The translations under genes and the position numbers were made by a program. Positions 36,841-45,960 of a stretch of 64,000 bases of DNA are shown here, one piece after another. The DNA is taken from positions 62,001 through 126,000 of the forward strand of contig NZ_LMBX01000007.1 of NCBI RefSeq assembly GCF_001439605.1. Reading direction: 5' to 3'. Positions within the stretch are counted from its first letter, which is position 1. Every line of letters starts with the position of its first letter. Origin of the DNA: Cytobacillus praedii (GTDB lineage Bacteria; Bacillota; Bacilli; Bacillales; Cytobacillaceae). Under the pieces are notes generated by a model. That model saw only the letters and a program-made list of their open reading frames with translations. It made no database searches and was not told where the DNA came from.

Positions 36841-38226
36841 ATGGAAAAGCAATTCCGCGTAGAGATTGAAAAGAATCGGTTACACGCGACGATTGAATTG
36901 ATCGAAAAGTCAGAAGATGATTTATCGTTTACTTATGAAGAGTTTATTCATTTCCTAAATAAAGAAAAAATTGTTTTTGGTATAAAAGAGGATGTAGTTA
37001 GGGATATTAGCATTCGCCCATTATCTATTTCTTATCCAATTATTATCGCTGAGGGATACCCGCCAAAAGACGGCATAGATGCATACTTGCTTGATGAAGT
37101 CCAAAGTGATAAATGTGTGAAAAGAGAAAAGTTTAATTTCCGAAATGTTATTCAAATTCCTTCAGTCAAGGCTGGGCAACCACTAGCGACTGTTATCCCC
37201 TCTACACCTGGGACTACTGGTATGGATGTAACAGGCCGAAACATACCTGCAAAAAATGGAAAGCCACTTAAAATACGGCCCGGAAAAAATGTCATATTGA
37301 ATGGTTCAACATTTTATTCAACATCTGATGGACAATTAAGCTTAACAAATAAAACAATTTCAGTTAATCCTGTATTTGAAGTGAACGGAGATCTAGATCT
37401 AAAAACAGGTAATATTGATTTTATTGGCAATGTTGTAATTAGAGGAAACGTACCAAGCGGTTATGAGGTAAAGGCTGGAGGAGATATTAAAATATTTGGG
37501 TTAGTTGAAGCAGCTGTGATTTATGCTGAGGGAAATATCGTCATTTCTGGCGGGGTCTCTGGCGGTCATAAGGGAAATTTAATTGCCAAAGGCAATATTC
37601 AAGCAGCTTATTTGAATCAAGCTAATGTTCAGGCAGAACAAGATGTTATTGTGGAAAATTCTATTCTTCATAGCAATGTTCAAGCAGGGGGCTCATTATA
37701 CTCCAGAAAAGCCCTGATTATTGGAGGTATTATATCGGTTGGAAGGGATCTTCATATAAAGGAAGTCGGAAATCGATTATTTACCAAAACGGAAATACAT
37801 GCTGGTGCAGATTTAAAGGTAGCAGAAAAGGAAAACGCTCTGCATAAAGAAAAACAAGAATTAAATAATAACCTTAAGAAATTGATTAATATTGAACACA
37901 AATTGCTTCAATTAGGTAAAGTTGCAGGCTCTCTTACTAAAGAACAGAAGGAACTTATTCTTAAGCAAAGAGTAACGAAAGATCACATCATCCAACAGTT
38001 AAAAGAAATTGATGAGGAATTTGAAAGGCTAGAAATAGAAATAAATGAGAAACAAGATTCATCGATATTTATATACGAAAATATTTTTCCAAATACTACT
38101 TTGCACTTTGGAAAGTATGCAATGCAAATTCAGAAGAAGTATTCAAATAGCCGCTACTATTTCTCAAATGGTGAAATTGTTTCAGAATCATGTATATCTG
38201 ATAAATTTCTTTTACAAAGTACATAA
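36841..38226 (+). CDS. FapA/DUF342 family protein
   Basis: 461 residues of the DUF342 (FapA) family. The middle (about 150-320) is a repetitive beta-helix: repeated short strands such as GNVVIRGNVPSGYEVKAGGDIKIFG, AEGNIVISGGVSGGHKGNLIAKGNI and QAGGSLYSRKALIIGGIISVGRDLHI. A charged coiled coil at about 335-405 follows. Known members polymerise or act near membranes, but no role is established here. Absent from this position in B. subtilis. It is 27 bases after sigD, probably co-transcribed. Confidence 0.85.
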   Translation: MEKQFRVEIEKNRLHATIELIEKSEDDLSFTYEEFIHFLNKEKIVFGIKEDVVRDISIRPLSISYPIIIAEGYPPKDGIDAYLLDEVQSDKCVKREKFNFRNVIQIPSVKAGQPLATVIPSTPGTTGMDVTGRNIPAKNGKPLKIRPGKNVILNGSTFYSTSDGQLSLTNKTISVNPVFEVNGDLDLKTGNIDFIGNVVIRGNVPSGYEVKAGGDIKIFGLVEAAVIYAEGNIVISGGVSGGHKGNLIAKGNIQAAYLNQANVQAEQDVIVENSILHSNVQAGGSLYSRKALIIGGIISVGRDLHIKEVGNRLFTKTEIHAGADLKVAEKENALHKEKQELNNNLKKLINIEHKLLQLGKVAGSLTKEQKELILKQRVTKDHIIQQLKEIDEEFERLEIEINEKQDSSIFIYENIFPNTTLHFGKYAMQIQKKYSNSRYYFSNGEIVSESCISDKFLLQST

Positions 38227-38241
38227 CAAGGGTGACTGTGT

Positions 38242-38559
38242 ATGAGCTTAAAATCAGTTGAGATGCAAATTGCCTTGCCTAGAACATTTGAAGCAGGAAA
38301 AATTCAAGAACAGCTGCAGCAGCGCGGGCAAAACATGAATGATATAGGCGCGCAACAAACGCAAAAGGAAGAAGAGAAAAATAGAAATACAGTCTTAAAG
38401 CAAGAGCAAAAAGCCAATGTTGTACTTTCACAAAAGCAAAAGGATCACCATCAAGATACAAATGGGCAGCAAGAAAGTGAAGATCACCAGGAAAAGAAAG
38501 AAAAAAAGAAAAAGGATTTTCACCCTTATAAGGGGAAAGTAATAGATTTTAGTGGATAG
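38242..38559 (+). CDS. Small charged conserved-looking protein of unknown function
   Basis: 105 residues that I do not assign to a named family. The N terminus has MSLKSVEMQIALPRTFEAGKIQEQLQQRGQ, then a Gln/Lys/Glu-rich low-complexity stretch (about 38-90), then a basic run and the end DFHPYKGKVIDFSG. No membrane segment. It has a good AGGGTG site, lies 15 bases after the FapA gene and 9 bases before the SwrB-like gene, and keeps the operon frame, so it is probably expressed. A link to motility is inferred from context only. Confidence 0.75.
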   Translation: MSLKSVEMQIALPRTFEAGKIQEQLQQRGQNMNDIGAQQTQKEEEKNRNTVLKQEQKANVVLSQKQKDHHQDTNGQQESEDHQEKKEKKKKDFHPYKGKVIDFSG

Positions 38560-38568
38560 AGGGATTGT

Positions 38569-39222
38569 ATGACCACTTTTTTGATACTATTTAGTTTGTT
38601 TTTAAATGTATTAGCTATCTTCGCAATTATTATATTATTTCTTCGCCAGAATCGCCTCTTACAGGTAGAAAAAAAGCAAGAGAAAATGATTACTGACATG
38701 GAGGAGGTAATATCTGCTTACTTGCTGCAAATGAAAGAAGAAAACGAGGCATTCATTGATCGAGTAAAGAATTTAGATATTCGGAATGCACCAATAAATG
38801 AAATTAAAACTAAAAAAAATAATACATACAAAAAGTCGGAAGATAAAAACTATAAGGCAAATCAAGAAGGAAATTCTAAAGAAATACATATTCAAAGCCG
38901 AATCGGAAAGACTTCCGCATATAAAGCAGCAAATGCTTATAAACAATATTCTAAAGCGGTTGACAAGGATACTGAGAGTAAGACCCCTGAAACAAGGGAA
39001 GATTATTCTGTGAAATTGCCCTCGCTTGAGAAAAACGACGAAATAATTGTAGAAAACGGGGACCTAACATATAATTCAATGAACAATTTACAAGAAGGTT
39101 CGTTATTACAGCAAGTACTTGCCTTGAAAGAACAAGGATTGACGGAAGATAAAATAGCTCAGAAGCTGAATAAAGGAAAAACGGAGATTGAACTATTACT
39201 AAAATTCCAAAGCAATCAATAG
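38569..39222 (+). CDS. swrB: SwrB-like membrane protein (YlxL)
   Basis: 217 residues with an N-terminal membrane anchor (about 3-25, FLILFSLFLNVLAIFAIIILFL), a coiled coil (about 33-65), a lysine/serine-rich variable middle and a C-terminal helical motif LQQVLALKEQGLTEDKIAQKLNKGKTEIELLLKF. SwrB of B. subtilis (167 residues) has the same plan and position just before rpsB, and there it activates the FliP export ring. Sequence conservation is weak, so position and architecture carry the call. Confidence 0.75.
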   Translation: MTTFLILFSLFLNVLAIFAIIILFLRQNRLLQVEKKQEKMITDMEEVISAYLLQMKEENEAFIDRVKNLDIRNAPINEIKTKKNNTYKKSEDKNYKANQEGNSKEIHIQSRIGKTSAYKAANAYKQYSKAVDKDTESKTPETREDYSVKLPSLEKNDEIIVENGDLTYNSMNNLQEGSLLQQVLALKEQGLTEDKIAQKLNKGKTEIELLLKFQSNQ

Positions 39223-39230
39223 AAAAAAAC

Positions 39231-39259
39231 TTGAATGTATATTATTATTATGATATATT
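39231..39259 (+). promoter_or_regulatory. SigA promoter for rpsB with structured leader
   Basis: TTGAAT (39231-39236), 17-base spacer, TATATT (39254-39259) with a TG extension at 39251-39252. The leader to ATG 39375 is about 110 bases and contains a hairpin AATCGG/CCGATT (39296-39328 region). r-protein S2 autoregulation is possible, but I cannot confirm it. Confidence 0.7.
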
Positions 39260-39362
39260 AACAAATGGTGTTAATACACACGCTTATTGATTTAATCGGA
39301 TGGTGCTGGTATTGTCAGTTCCCGATTGAAAATGATCTAAGCGGAGGAAAACAAACCATTAG

Positions 39363-40076
<714 letters not shown>

Positions 40077-40087
40077 GTTGGACATTG

Positions 40088-40127
40088 AAAAAGGTGATAA
40101 GAGGGAGCCCCTTTATCACCTTTTTTT
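40088..40127 (+). terminator. Terminator/attenuator between rpsB and tsf
   Basis: AAAGGTGATAA (40090-40100) pairs with TTATCACCTTT (40113-40123), and a seven-T tract runs from 40121. No convincing separate tsf promoter was seen in the next 85 bases, so partial read-through is likely. Confidence 0.85.
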
Positions 40128-40211
40128 AAAGAATAAGCAAAAGACAGTTTGTTGGTTATGTATATTTGGTAAAGATATAACTACATATTCAATTCTAAGG
40201 AGGATTTCATA

Positions 40212-41093
40212 ATGGCAATTACTGCTCAAATGGTTAAGGAACTACGTGAAAAAACAGGCGCTGGTATGATGGATTGTAAAAAAGCACTTCAAGAAACAGA
40301 TGGTGATATGGAAAAAGCAATCGATTTCCTTCGTGAAAAAGGAATCGCAAAAGCTGCTAAAAAAGGTGACCGTATTGCTGCAGAAGGGTTAACTTCTGTG
40401 AAAATTGATGGAAATTCTGCAGTTATTCTTGAAGTAAACTCTGAAACAGATTTCGTTTCTAAAAATGAAGGATTCCAAACATTAGTTAAGGAATTAGCAG
40501 ATCACTTACTTGCAAACAAGCCTGCATCTGTCGAAGAAGCTGCTGCTCAAACAATGGCAAATGGAGCTACTGTTGAAGCTCATATTAATGCTGCTATTGC
40601 AAAAATTGGGGAGAAATTAAGCCTTCGCCGTTTTGAAGTGAAAACAAAAACTGATAATGATGCATTTGGTGCATACTTACATATGGGTGGACGCATTGGT
40701 GTATTAACAGTTCTTGAAGGAACAACGGATGAAGACGCTGCGAAAGACGTTTCTATGCATATTGCTGCACTTAACCCAAAATATGTTTCTCGTGACGAAG
40801 TATCTCAAGACGAAGTTGAACGTGAGCGTGAAGTATTAACACAACAAGCTCTTAACGAAGGAAAGCCTGAAAATATCGTTGCGAAGATGGTTGAAGGCCG
40901 TCTAAGCAAATATTTTGAAGAAGTTTGTGTAAATGATCAAGCATTCGTTAAGAACCCTGACCAAAAGGTTGGAAAATTTGTTGAATCTAAAGGCGGTAAA
41001 ATCCGTGAGTTTGTACGCTTTGAAGTTGGAGAAGGTATTGAAAAGCGTGAAGATAACTTTGCTGAAGAAGTTATGAGCCAAGTTAAAAAATAA
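40212..41093 (+). CDS. tsf: Elongation factor Ts
   Basis: Nucleotide exchange factor for EF-Tu, 293 residues. N-terminal UBA-like domain with [41 protein letters not shown], and the core [16 protein letters not shown] and [19 protein letters not shown] precedes ATG 40212. It closes with a strong terminator. Confidence 0.99.
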   Translation: MAITAQMVKELREKTGAGMMDCKKALQETDGDMEKAIDFLREKGIAKAAKKGDRIAAEGLTSVKIDGNSAVILEVNSETDFVSKNEGFQTLVKELADHLLANKPASVEEAAAQTMANGATVEAHINAAIAKIGEKLSLRRFEVKTKTDNDAFGAYLHMGGRIGVLTVLEGTTDEDAAKDVSMHIAALNPKYVSRDEVSQDEVEREREVLTQQALNEGKPENIVAKMVEGRLSKYFEEVCVNDQAFVKNPDQKVGKFVESKGGKIREFVRFEVGEGIEKREDNFAEEVMSQVKK

Positions 41094-41146
41094 CTTTTCT
41101 GCTCATACATTTAAAGAATAAATTACAACTTAGAAATTATCATCTC

Positions 41147-41173
41147 AGGGAACACTTTGTGTTCCCTGTTTTT
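41147..41173 (+). terminator. Terminator after tsf
   Basis: CAGGG-AACAC... stem: the ten bases from 41146 pair perfectly with those ending at 41168 around a TTT loop, then five T. Confidence 0.9.
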
Positions 41174-41196
41174 CAAGACTGAAAAAATTCAATAAA

Positions 41197-41235
41197 TGTT
41201 TAGCTATAGTGCTGCATGTGCTTAGCTTTTCTATA
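41197..41235 (+). repeat. Degenerate short copy of the TGTCTAGC repeat before pyrH
   Basis: TGTTTAGC (41197-41204) and GTGCTTAGCTTTTCTATA (41218-41235) resemble the two ends of the element before flhA and nusA. The pyrH GGAGG site follows 8 bases later, the same placement as the other copies. Similarity judged by eye. Confidence 0.4.
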
Positions 41236-41253
41236 CTACATATGGAGGTTCTT

Positions 41254-41979
41254 ATGAGCAGCCCAAAATATAAACGTGTTGTCTTAAAGTTAAGCGGAGA
41301 AGCTTTAGCCGGGGAGCAAGGATTTGGGATTAATCCCGCGGTAATAAAGTCGGTAGCATCTCAAGTCAAGGATTTAGCCCAATTAGGTGTTGAGGTTGCT
41401 GTCGTTGTTGGCGGGGGGAATATTTGGCGCGGGAAAATTGGAGAAGAAATGGGGATGGACAGAGCAAATGCAGATTATATGGGAATGCTTGCGACTGTCA
41501 TGAACTCATTAGCACTACAAGATAGCCTAGAACAACTAGGTGTAGAGACGAGAGTGCAAACATCTATTGAGATGAGACAAGTTGCTGAACCATATATTCG
41601 CAGAAAGGCGATTCGCCATCTTGAGAAAAAACGCGTAGTCATCTTTGCTGCTGGCACAGGAAATCCTTATTTTTCAACAGATACAACGGCTGCACTAAGA
41701 GCTGCAGAAATTGAAGCAGAAGTTATATTAATGGCGAAAAACAATGTCGATGGTGTATATTCAGCAGACCCACGCCTCGATAAAAACGCGAAAAAATATG
41801 ACCAGCTCTCCTATCTTGATGTCATTAAAGAAGGTTTAGCTGTCATGGACTCTACAGCATCATCTTTATGTATGGATAATGATATTCCTTTAATCGTATT
41901 TTCAATAATGGAGCAAGGAAATATTAATCGTGCAGTAATGGGTGAACCAATTGGAACTATTGTAAGGGGGAAAAAATAA
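41254..41979 (+). CDS. pyrH: UMP kinase
   Basis: Bacterial hexameric UMP kinase of the amino-acid kinase fold, 241 residues (B. subtilis 240). [18 protein letters not shown] near the N terminus, [11 protein letters not shown], and [22 protein letters not shown] 41254 was chosen because GGAGG at 41244-41248 fits. The upstream in-frame ATG at 41242 overlaps that site. It overlaps frr by one base. Confidence 0.98.
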   Translation: MSSPKYKRVVLKLSGEALAGEQGFGINPAVIKSVASQVKDLAQLGVEVAVVVGGGNIWRGKIGEEMGMDRANADYMGMLATVMNSLALQDSLEQLGVETRVQTSIEMRQVAEPYIRRKAIRHLEKKRVVIFAAGTGNPYFSTDTTAALRAAEIEAEVILMAKNNVDGVYSADPRLDKNAKKYDQLSYLDVIKEGLAVMDSTASSLCMDNDIPLIVFSIMEQGNINRAVMGEPIGTIVRGKK

Positions 41980-42536
41980 TGCCAAAACAAGTTATTGCCA
42001 ATGCAAAGGATAGAATGACGAAAGCGATCCAAGCATATACACGTGAGCTTGCAAGTATTCGTGCAGGAAGAGCCAATGCATCATTGCTTGATAGAATTAC
42101 GGTTGATTACTATGGTGCTCCTACACCGGTCAATCAATTAGCAGGAATTTCTGTTCCAGAAGCACGCCTGCTCGTTATTCAGCCATATGATAAATCTATT
42201 CTGGGTGATATTGAGAAAGCCATTTTGAAATCTGATATTGGTCTGACTCCTTCAAATGATGGAAATATTATTCGACTAACAATTCCTCAGCTAACAGAAG
42301 AGCGCAGAAAAGACCTCGTTAAACTTGTGAGAAAAGAGTCAGAAGAAGCAAAGATTGCCATCCGTAATGTCCGCCGTGATGCAAATGATGATTTAAAGAA
42401 ACTTGAAAAGAACGGTGAAATCACTGAAGATGATTTACGCGGGTATTCAGATGATATTCAAAAGTTAACAGATGAGCAAATCAGCAAAATTGATTCGATA
42501 ACAAAAGATAAAGAAAAAGAAATTTTGGAAGTTTAG
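41979..42536 (+). CDS. frr: Ribosome recycling factor
   Basis: 185 residues, the usual length. Three-helix bundle segments [30 protein letters not shown] and [35 protein letters not shown] are classical. It releases ribosomes after termination together with EF-G. The ATG overlaps the pyrH stop, with AAGGGGG upstream. A terminator follows. Confidence 0.99.
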   Translation: MPKQVIANAKDRMTKAIQAYTRELASIRAGRANASLLDRITVDYYGAPTPVNQLAGISVPEARLLVIQPYDKSILGDIEKAILKSDIGLTPSNDGNIIRLTIPQLTEERRKDLVKLVRKESEEAKIAIRNVRRDANDDLKKLEKNGEITEDDLRGYSDDIQKLTDEQISKIDSITKDKEKEILEV

Positions 42537-42562
42537 AAAAATTGATTGTGAATAGAAATAGG

Positions 42563-42589
42563 GACCCTCTATGTATAGGGGGTTTTTTT
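42563..42589 (+). terminator. Terminator after frr
   Basis: ACCCTCTA pairs imperfectly with TATAGGGGGT around a short loop, followed by seven T. It starts about 25 bases after the frr stop. Confidence 0.75.
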
Positions 42590-42730
42590 ACTCTAGCTTC
42601 TGAAAATGGAGGATCGTTAATTAAATAAGATGTATTATTCTTATTTATTACATATGTACATATTCATTTATAGAGATATCTTTCTTTATTTTTGGTATGA
42701 TATTATCATGCAGAAATAGGGTTGATTTTT

Positions 42731-42758
42731 TTTACAAGAGGTTGAATTGGCGTATACT
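42731..42758 (+). promoter_or_regulatory. Candidate SigA promoter of the uppS leader
   Basis: TTTACA (42731-42736), 16-base spacer, TATACT (42753-42758). It would start transcription near 42765, about 275 bases upstream of uppS. Confidence 0.6.
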
Positions 42759-42764
42759 TGTTTT

Positions 42765-43040
42765 TCTTATGTTCGTTCGTGCTTTTTTTGTCTTGGTGGC
42801 AGCGCCTTTTACCTGACTTACAAGAATGTACTAGTTGTCGACCACAAGTTCACAAGTCACCCTTCCCACTAATGTGAAAAACCCCGTTTTGGGAGGATCC
42901 TCTTGTTCATGTGGGAGAGTTCTCTAAGGAAAGCTTCTTAGAGTTAGAATTTTGGAACAATCTGCACTTTGATTGTTTCGAAGGCGCATTCGCTTTTTTA
43001 ATCGGAGGGTAAGATTAACCTATCTTAAAGGAGCAGTCTT
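42765..43040 (+). ncRNA. Structured 5' leader of uppS, possible attenuator
   Basis: The 504-base frr-uppS gap has no gene. Its last 275 bases fold into successive hairpins: TGACTT/AAGTCA (42814-42859); TCCCAC/GTGGGA plus TGAA/TTCA (42864-42916) around a CCC/GGG arm; CTCTAAG/CTTAGAG (42922-42943); AAGGCG/CGCTTT followed by T's (42981-43000, terminator-like); and TAAGAT/ATCTTA (43010-43027), which ends on the AAAGGAG site. I do not recognise it as a named riboswitch or T-box (no GGTGG-type T-box motif in the right place). Confidence 0.5.
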
Positions 43041-43817
43041 ATGTTAAATAAAATAAAACGATGGAAGAATCAAAGTAGTTCTTCCGAACTCCGAGAAAGA
43101 ATTTTGAAAATTCAAGAGCTCCAAATTCCTTCGCATATAGCAATTATTATGGATGGCAATGGCAGATGGGCAAAAAAGAGAGCTTTGCCTAGAATAGCTG
43201 GGCACCATGAAGGAATGAAGGTAGTTCGGAAAATTACGAGATTAGCTAATCAGGTTGGCGTGAAGGCGCTGACTCTTTATGCTTTTTCTACAGAAAATTG
43301 GAAACGTCCAAAAATGGAGGTAGATTACCTTATGAAGCTCCCAGAGGAGTTTCTAGGATCGTTCCTTCCTGAGCTGGTTGAAGAAAATGTGAAAGTTATC
43401 ATGATGGGTGACAAAGAAATGCTGCCTTCTCATACAAGAAAAGCGATTGAGAAAGCAATGGAGGATACGAAAGACAATACGGGTTTAATATTAAATTTTG
43501 CTTTAAACTATGGAAGCCGCTCTGAAATCATTGAAGGGATCAAAGAAGTCTTAAAAGATTGCAAAAATGGTATAATAGATGAGAATGGGTTAAATGAAGA
43601 TATTTTTTCAACCTATTTAATGACTGATGGATTAAATGATCCGGATCTTTTAATTCGTACGAGTGGTGAAATCCGTCTTAGCAACTTTATGCTCTGGCAG
43701 CTAGCTTATACGGAATTTTGGTTTACTGATGTGCTTTGGCCTGATTTTGCAGAAGACCATTTTATTGAAGCGATTGAGGTTTTCCAAAATAGGCAAAGGC
43801 GTTTTGGAGGAGTTTGA
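43041..43817 (+). CDS. uppS: Undecaprenyl diphosphate synthase
   Basis: Cis-prenyltransferase that makes the C55 lipid carrier for cell-wall synthesis. 258 residues. The active-site IIMDGNGRWAKKR has catalytic D38, followed by RIAGHHEGMKVVR, LTLYAFSTENWKRP and the C-terminal IRTSGEIRLSNFMLWQLAYTEFWF. AAAGGAG precedes ATG 43041. It leads the uppS-cdsA-dxr-rasP cluster. Confidence 0.98.
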   Translation: MLNKIKRWKNQSSSSELRERILKIQELQIPSHIAIIMDGNGRWAKKRALPRIAGHHEGMKVVRKITRLANQVGVKALTLYAFSTENWKRPKMEVDYLMKLPEEFLGSFLPELVEENVKVIMMGDKEMLPSHTRKAIEKAMEDTKDNTGLILNFALNYGSRSEIIEGIKEVLKDCKNGIIDENGLNEDIFSTYLMTDGLNDPDLLIRTSGEIRLSNFMLWQLAYTEFWFTDVLWPDFAEDHFIEAIEVFQNRQRRFGGV

Positions 43818-43836
43818 CAAAGGTGTTGAAAATTAG

Positions 43837-44625
43837 ATGAAGCAAAGAATTATTTCAGCGATTGTATTTGGTGCAATTTTTCTCCCAGTTGTTATTTTTG
43901 GAGGACTGCCGGTAGTGATACTTGCCTATTTATTGGCATCGATTGCACTTTATGAACTATTAAAAATGCGCAGACTCAGTATTATCTCTGTTCCAGGGAT
44001 CATATCTTTATTGTTGTTATGGATATTTCTTCTTCCAAATCAATTTCAATCTCTGCTGGATGTGATCCATTTTACAAAAATTGAGTTTGCTTTGCTAGCT
44101 GTACTATTATTTCTAACTTATACAGTAGTTACGAAAAATAAGTTTACATTTGATGATGTTGCATTTTCAATATTGTCTACTTTATACGTTGGAATCGGTT
44201 TTTATTATTTTATTGAAACAAGGGAGGAAGGCTTAATCTTTATTTTCTTCTCACTGTTTATTATTTGGGCAACAGATTCAGGAGCCTATTTTATTGGCCG
44301 AGCTATAGGGAAGAAAAAACTTTGGCCTGAGATTAGTCCAAACAAAACAATAGAGGGATCTATAGGTGGAGTTTTCTGCGCAATTATCGTAGCCTTGCTA
44401 TTCCTTCTATTCACAGATATTCCGGCTACATTTATTCAGATGCTACTCATCACTGTAGTTCTATCTGTTTTTGGACAAATTGGTGATTTAGTTGAATCTG
44501 CATTAAAGCGTCATTACGATGTAAAGGATTCTGGGAATATTATGCCGGGTCATGGCGGGATTTTAGACCGTTTTGACAGTTTATTATTTGTATGGCCGCT
44601 TATTCATTTTATTTATTTATTTTAA
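43837..44625 (+). CDS. cdsA: Phosphatidate cytidylyltransferase
   Basis: Makes CDP-diacylglycerol for phospholipid synthesis. 262 residues with about eight membrane helices. The C-terminal signature GDLVESALKRHYDVKDSGNIMPGHGGILDRFDSL is complete. The ATG lies 19 bases after uppS. An 82-base gap follows before dxr. Confidence 0.97.
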   Translation: MKQRIISAIVFGAIFLPVVIFGGLPVVILAYLLASIALYELLKMRRLSIISVPGIISLLLLWIFLLPNQFQSLLDVIHFTKIEFALLAVLLFLTYTVVTKNKFTFDDVAFSILSTLYVGIGFYYFIETREEGLIFIFFSLFIIWATDSGAYFIGRAIGKKKLWPEISPNKTIEGSIGGVFCAIIVALLFLLFTDIPATFIQMLLITVVLSVFGQIGDLVESALKRHYDVKDSGNIMPGHGGILDRFDSLLFVWPLIHFIYLF

Positions 44626-44707
44626 ATTTGAAAGTAACTAGTCATTAAAGATTATTATTAAGTATTGAATGATGTGTCTTTCTTTTTCCTACAGGAGATG
44701 AATTATA

Positions 44708-45850
44708 TTGAAATATATAAGTTTGATGGGGGCAACTGGATCAATCGGCACCCAAACCTTGGACGTGATTAAAGAACATCCTTCTGAATTTAAGCTTGCA
44801 GCTATTTCGGTGGGGAAAAATATTGAGTTAACAAGAAAAATTATCATGGATTTTAAGCCGGATCTTGTTTCGGTTGCGGATGAATCATCCGTAACTAACC
44901 TCAAAGCAGAATTTCCGGGCATCCATTTTACTTATGGAAAACAAGGGCTTACAGAAGTGGCTGTTTATCATAAAGCTAATATTCTTGTGAATGCTGTATC
45001 GGGGAGCATTGGGCTTACACCAACCCTAGAAGCGATTAAGGAGAAAAAGACAATAGCCATTGCGAACAAGGAAACACTTGTTACAGCAGGCCATCTTGTA
45101 ATGGAAGAAGCTGCACGGAATCATGTTCCTTTACTGCCGGTAGATAGTGAACATTCTGCAATATTCCAGGCATTGCAAGGTGAAAAAGAAAAAAATATTG
45201 AAAAATTAATTATTACTGCATCAGGTGGAAGCTTTAGAGATCGTACGCGAGAAGAATTACAAAATGTAACGATTGAGGATGCACTCAATCACCCGAATTG
45301 GTCAATGGGTGCAAAAATTACCATTGATTCTGCAACGATGATGAATAAAGGGTTAGAAGTTATTGAGGCCCATTGGTTATTTTCAATTCCTTATGACAAA
45401 ATTGATGTTTTATTGCATAAGGAAAGTATCATTCATTCGATGGTAGAGTTTCATGATAGCAGCGTTATCGCACAATTAGGAACACCGGATATGAGAGTTC
45501 CTATTCAGTACGCACTTACATACCCTGATAGGTTTAAACTACCTTCTGCTAAACGTCTTAATTTATCAGAAATAGGTAAACTGCACTTTAGTAAAATGGA
45601 TTTTGAACGTTTCCGCTGCTTGCGTTTTAGCTTTGATGCAGGTAAGGCGGGAGGCACAATGCCTACTGTTCTAAACGCTGCAAATGAAGCAGCAGTTGCC
45701 GCGTTTCTTGATAGAAAAGTATCTTTTCTCCAAATTGAAGATTTAATAGAAAAAGCTTTGAGCAAACATAATAACATCTCCAATCCTGGACTTATTGAAA
45801 TTCAGGAAGTTGACGTAGAAACAAGAAAATATGTAAACTCACTTTTATAA
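44708..45850 (+). CDS. dxr: 1-deoxy-D-xylulose 5-phosphate reductoisomerase
   Basis: Second step of the MEP isoprenoid pathway, supplying the precursor used by UppS. 380 residues. NADPH site [14 protein letters not shown] (8-21), [27 protein letters not shown] (metal-binding D/E), TASGGSFRD and [17 protein letters not shown]. The start is TTG 44708, about 9 bases after AGGAG. Confidence 0.97.
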   Translation: MKYISLMGATGSIGTQTLDVIKEHPSEFKLAAISVGKNIELTRKIIMDFKPDLVSVADESSVTNLKAEFPGIHFTYGKQGLTEVAVYHKANILVNAVSGSIGLTPTLEAIKEKKTIAIANKETLVTAGHLVMEEAARNHVPLLPVDSEHSAIFQALQGEKEKNIEKLIITASGGSFRDRTREELQNVTIEDALNHPNWSMGAKITIDSATMMNKGLEVIEAHWLFSIPYDKIDVLLHKESIIHSMVEFHDSSVIAQLGTPDMRVPIQYALTYPDRFKLPSAKRLNLSEIGKLHFSKMDFERFRCLRFSFDAGKAGGTMPTVLNAANEAAVAAFLDRKVSFLQIEDLIEKALSKHNNISNPGLIEIQEVDVETRKYVNSLL

Positions 45851-45920
45851 AGATAAGTTTCAGCAGGTAAAGGGGAAAATATCTCTATGGCTGTTGAAGC
45901 TAGATAGCTTTCTAACTCAG

Positions 45921-45943
45921 AAAAGATAATTTTCTTATCTTTT
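45921..45943 (+). promoter_or_regulatory. Hairpin adjoining the rasP ribosome binding site
   Basis: AAAAGATAA (45921-45929) pairs perfectly with TTATCTTTT (45935-45943) around TTTTC; the AAAAAGGTGG site for rasP follows at once. Confidence 0.4.
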
Positions 45944-45960
45944 AAAAAGGTGGTTATAAT

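Noticed and set aside
41209-41253. Upstream in-frame extension of pyrH
   Set aside because: The extra residues are unlike UMP kinases, and GGAGG at 41244-41248 points to ATG 41254.
42781-42960. T-box riboswitch before uppS
   Set aside because: No specifier loop or T-box antiterminator sequence could be placed, and uppS is not an amino-acid-responsive gene.
44670-44700. TGTCTTTCTTTTTCCTA before dxr as another repeat copy
   Set aside because: The GCTTACG core is missing and the match rests on T-rich sequence only.
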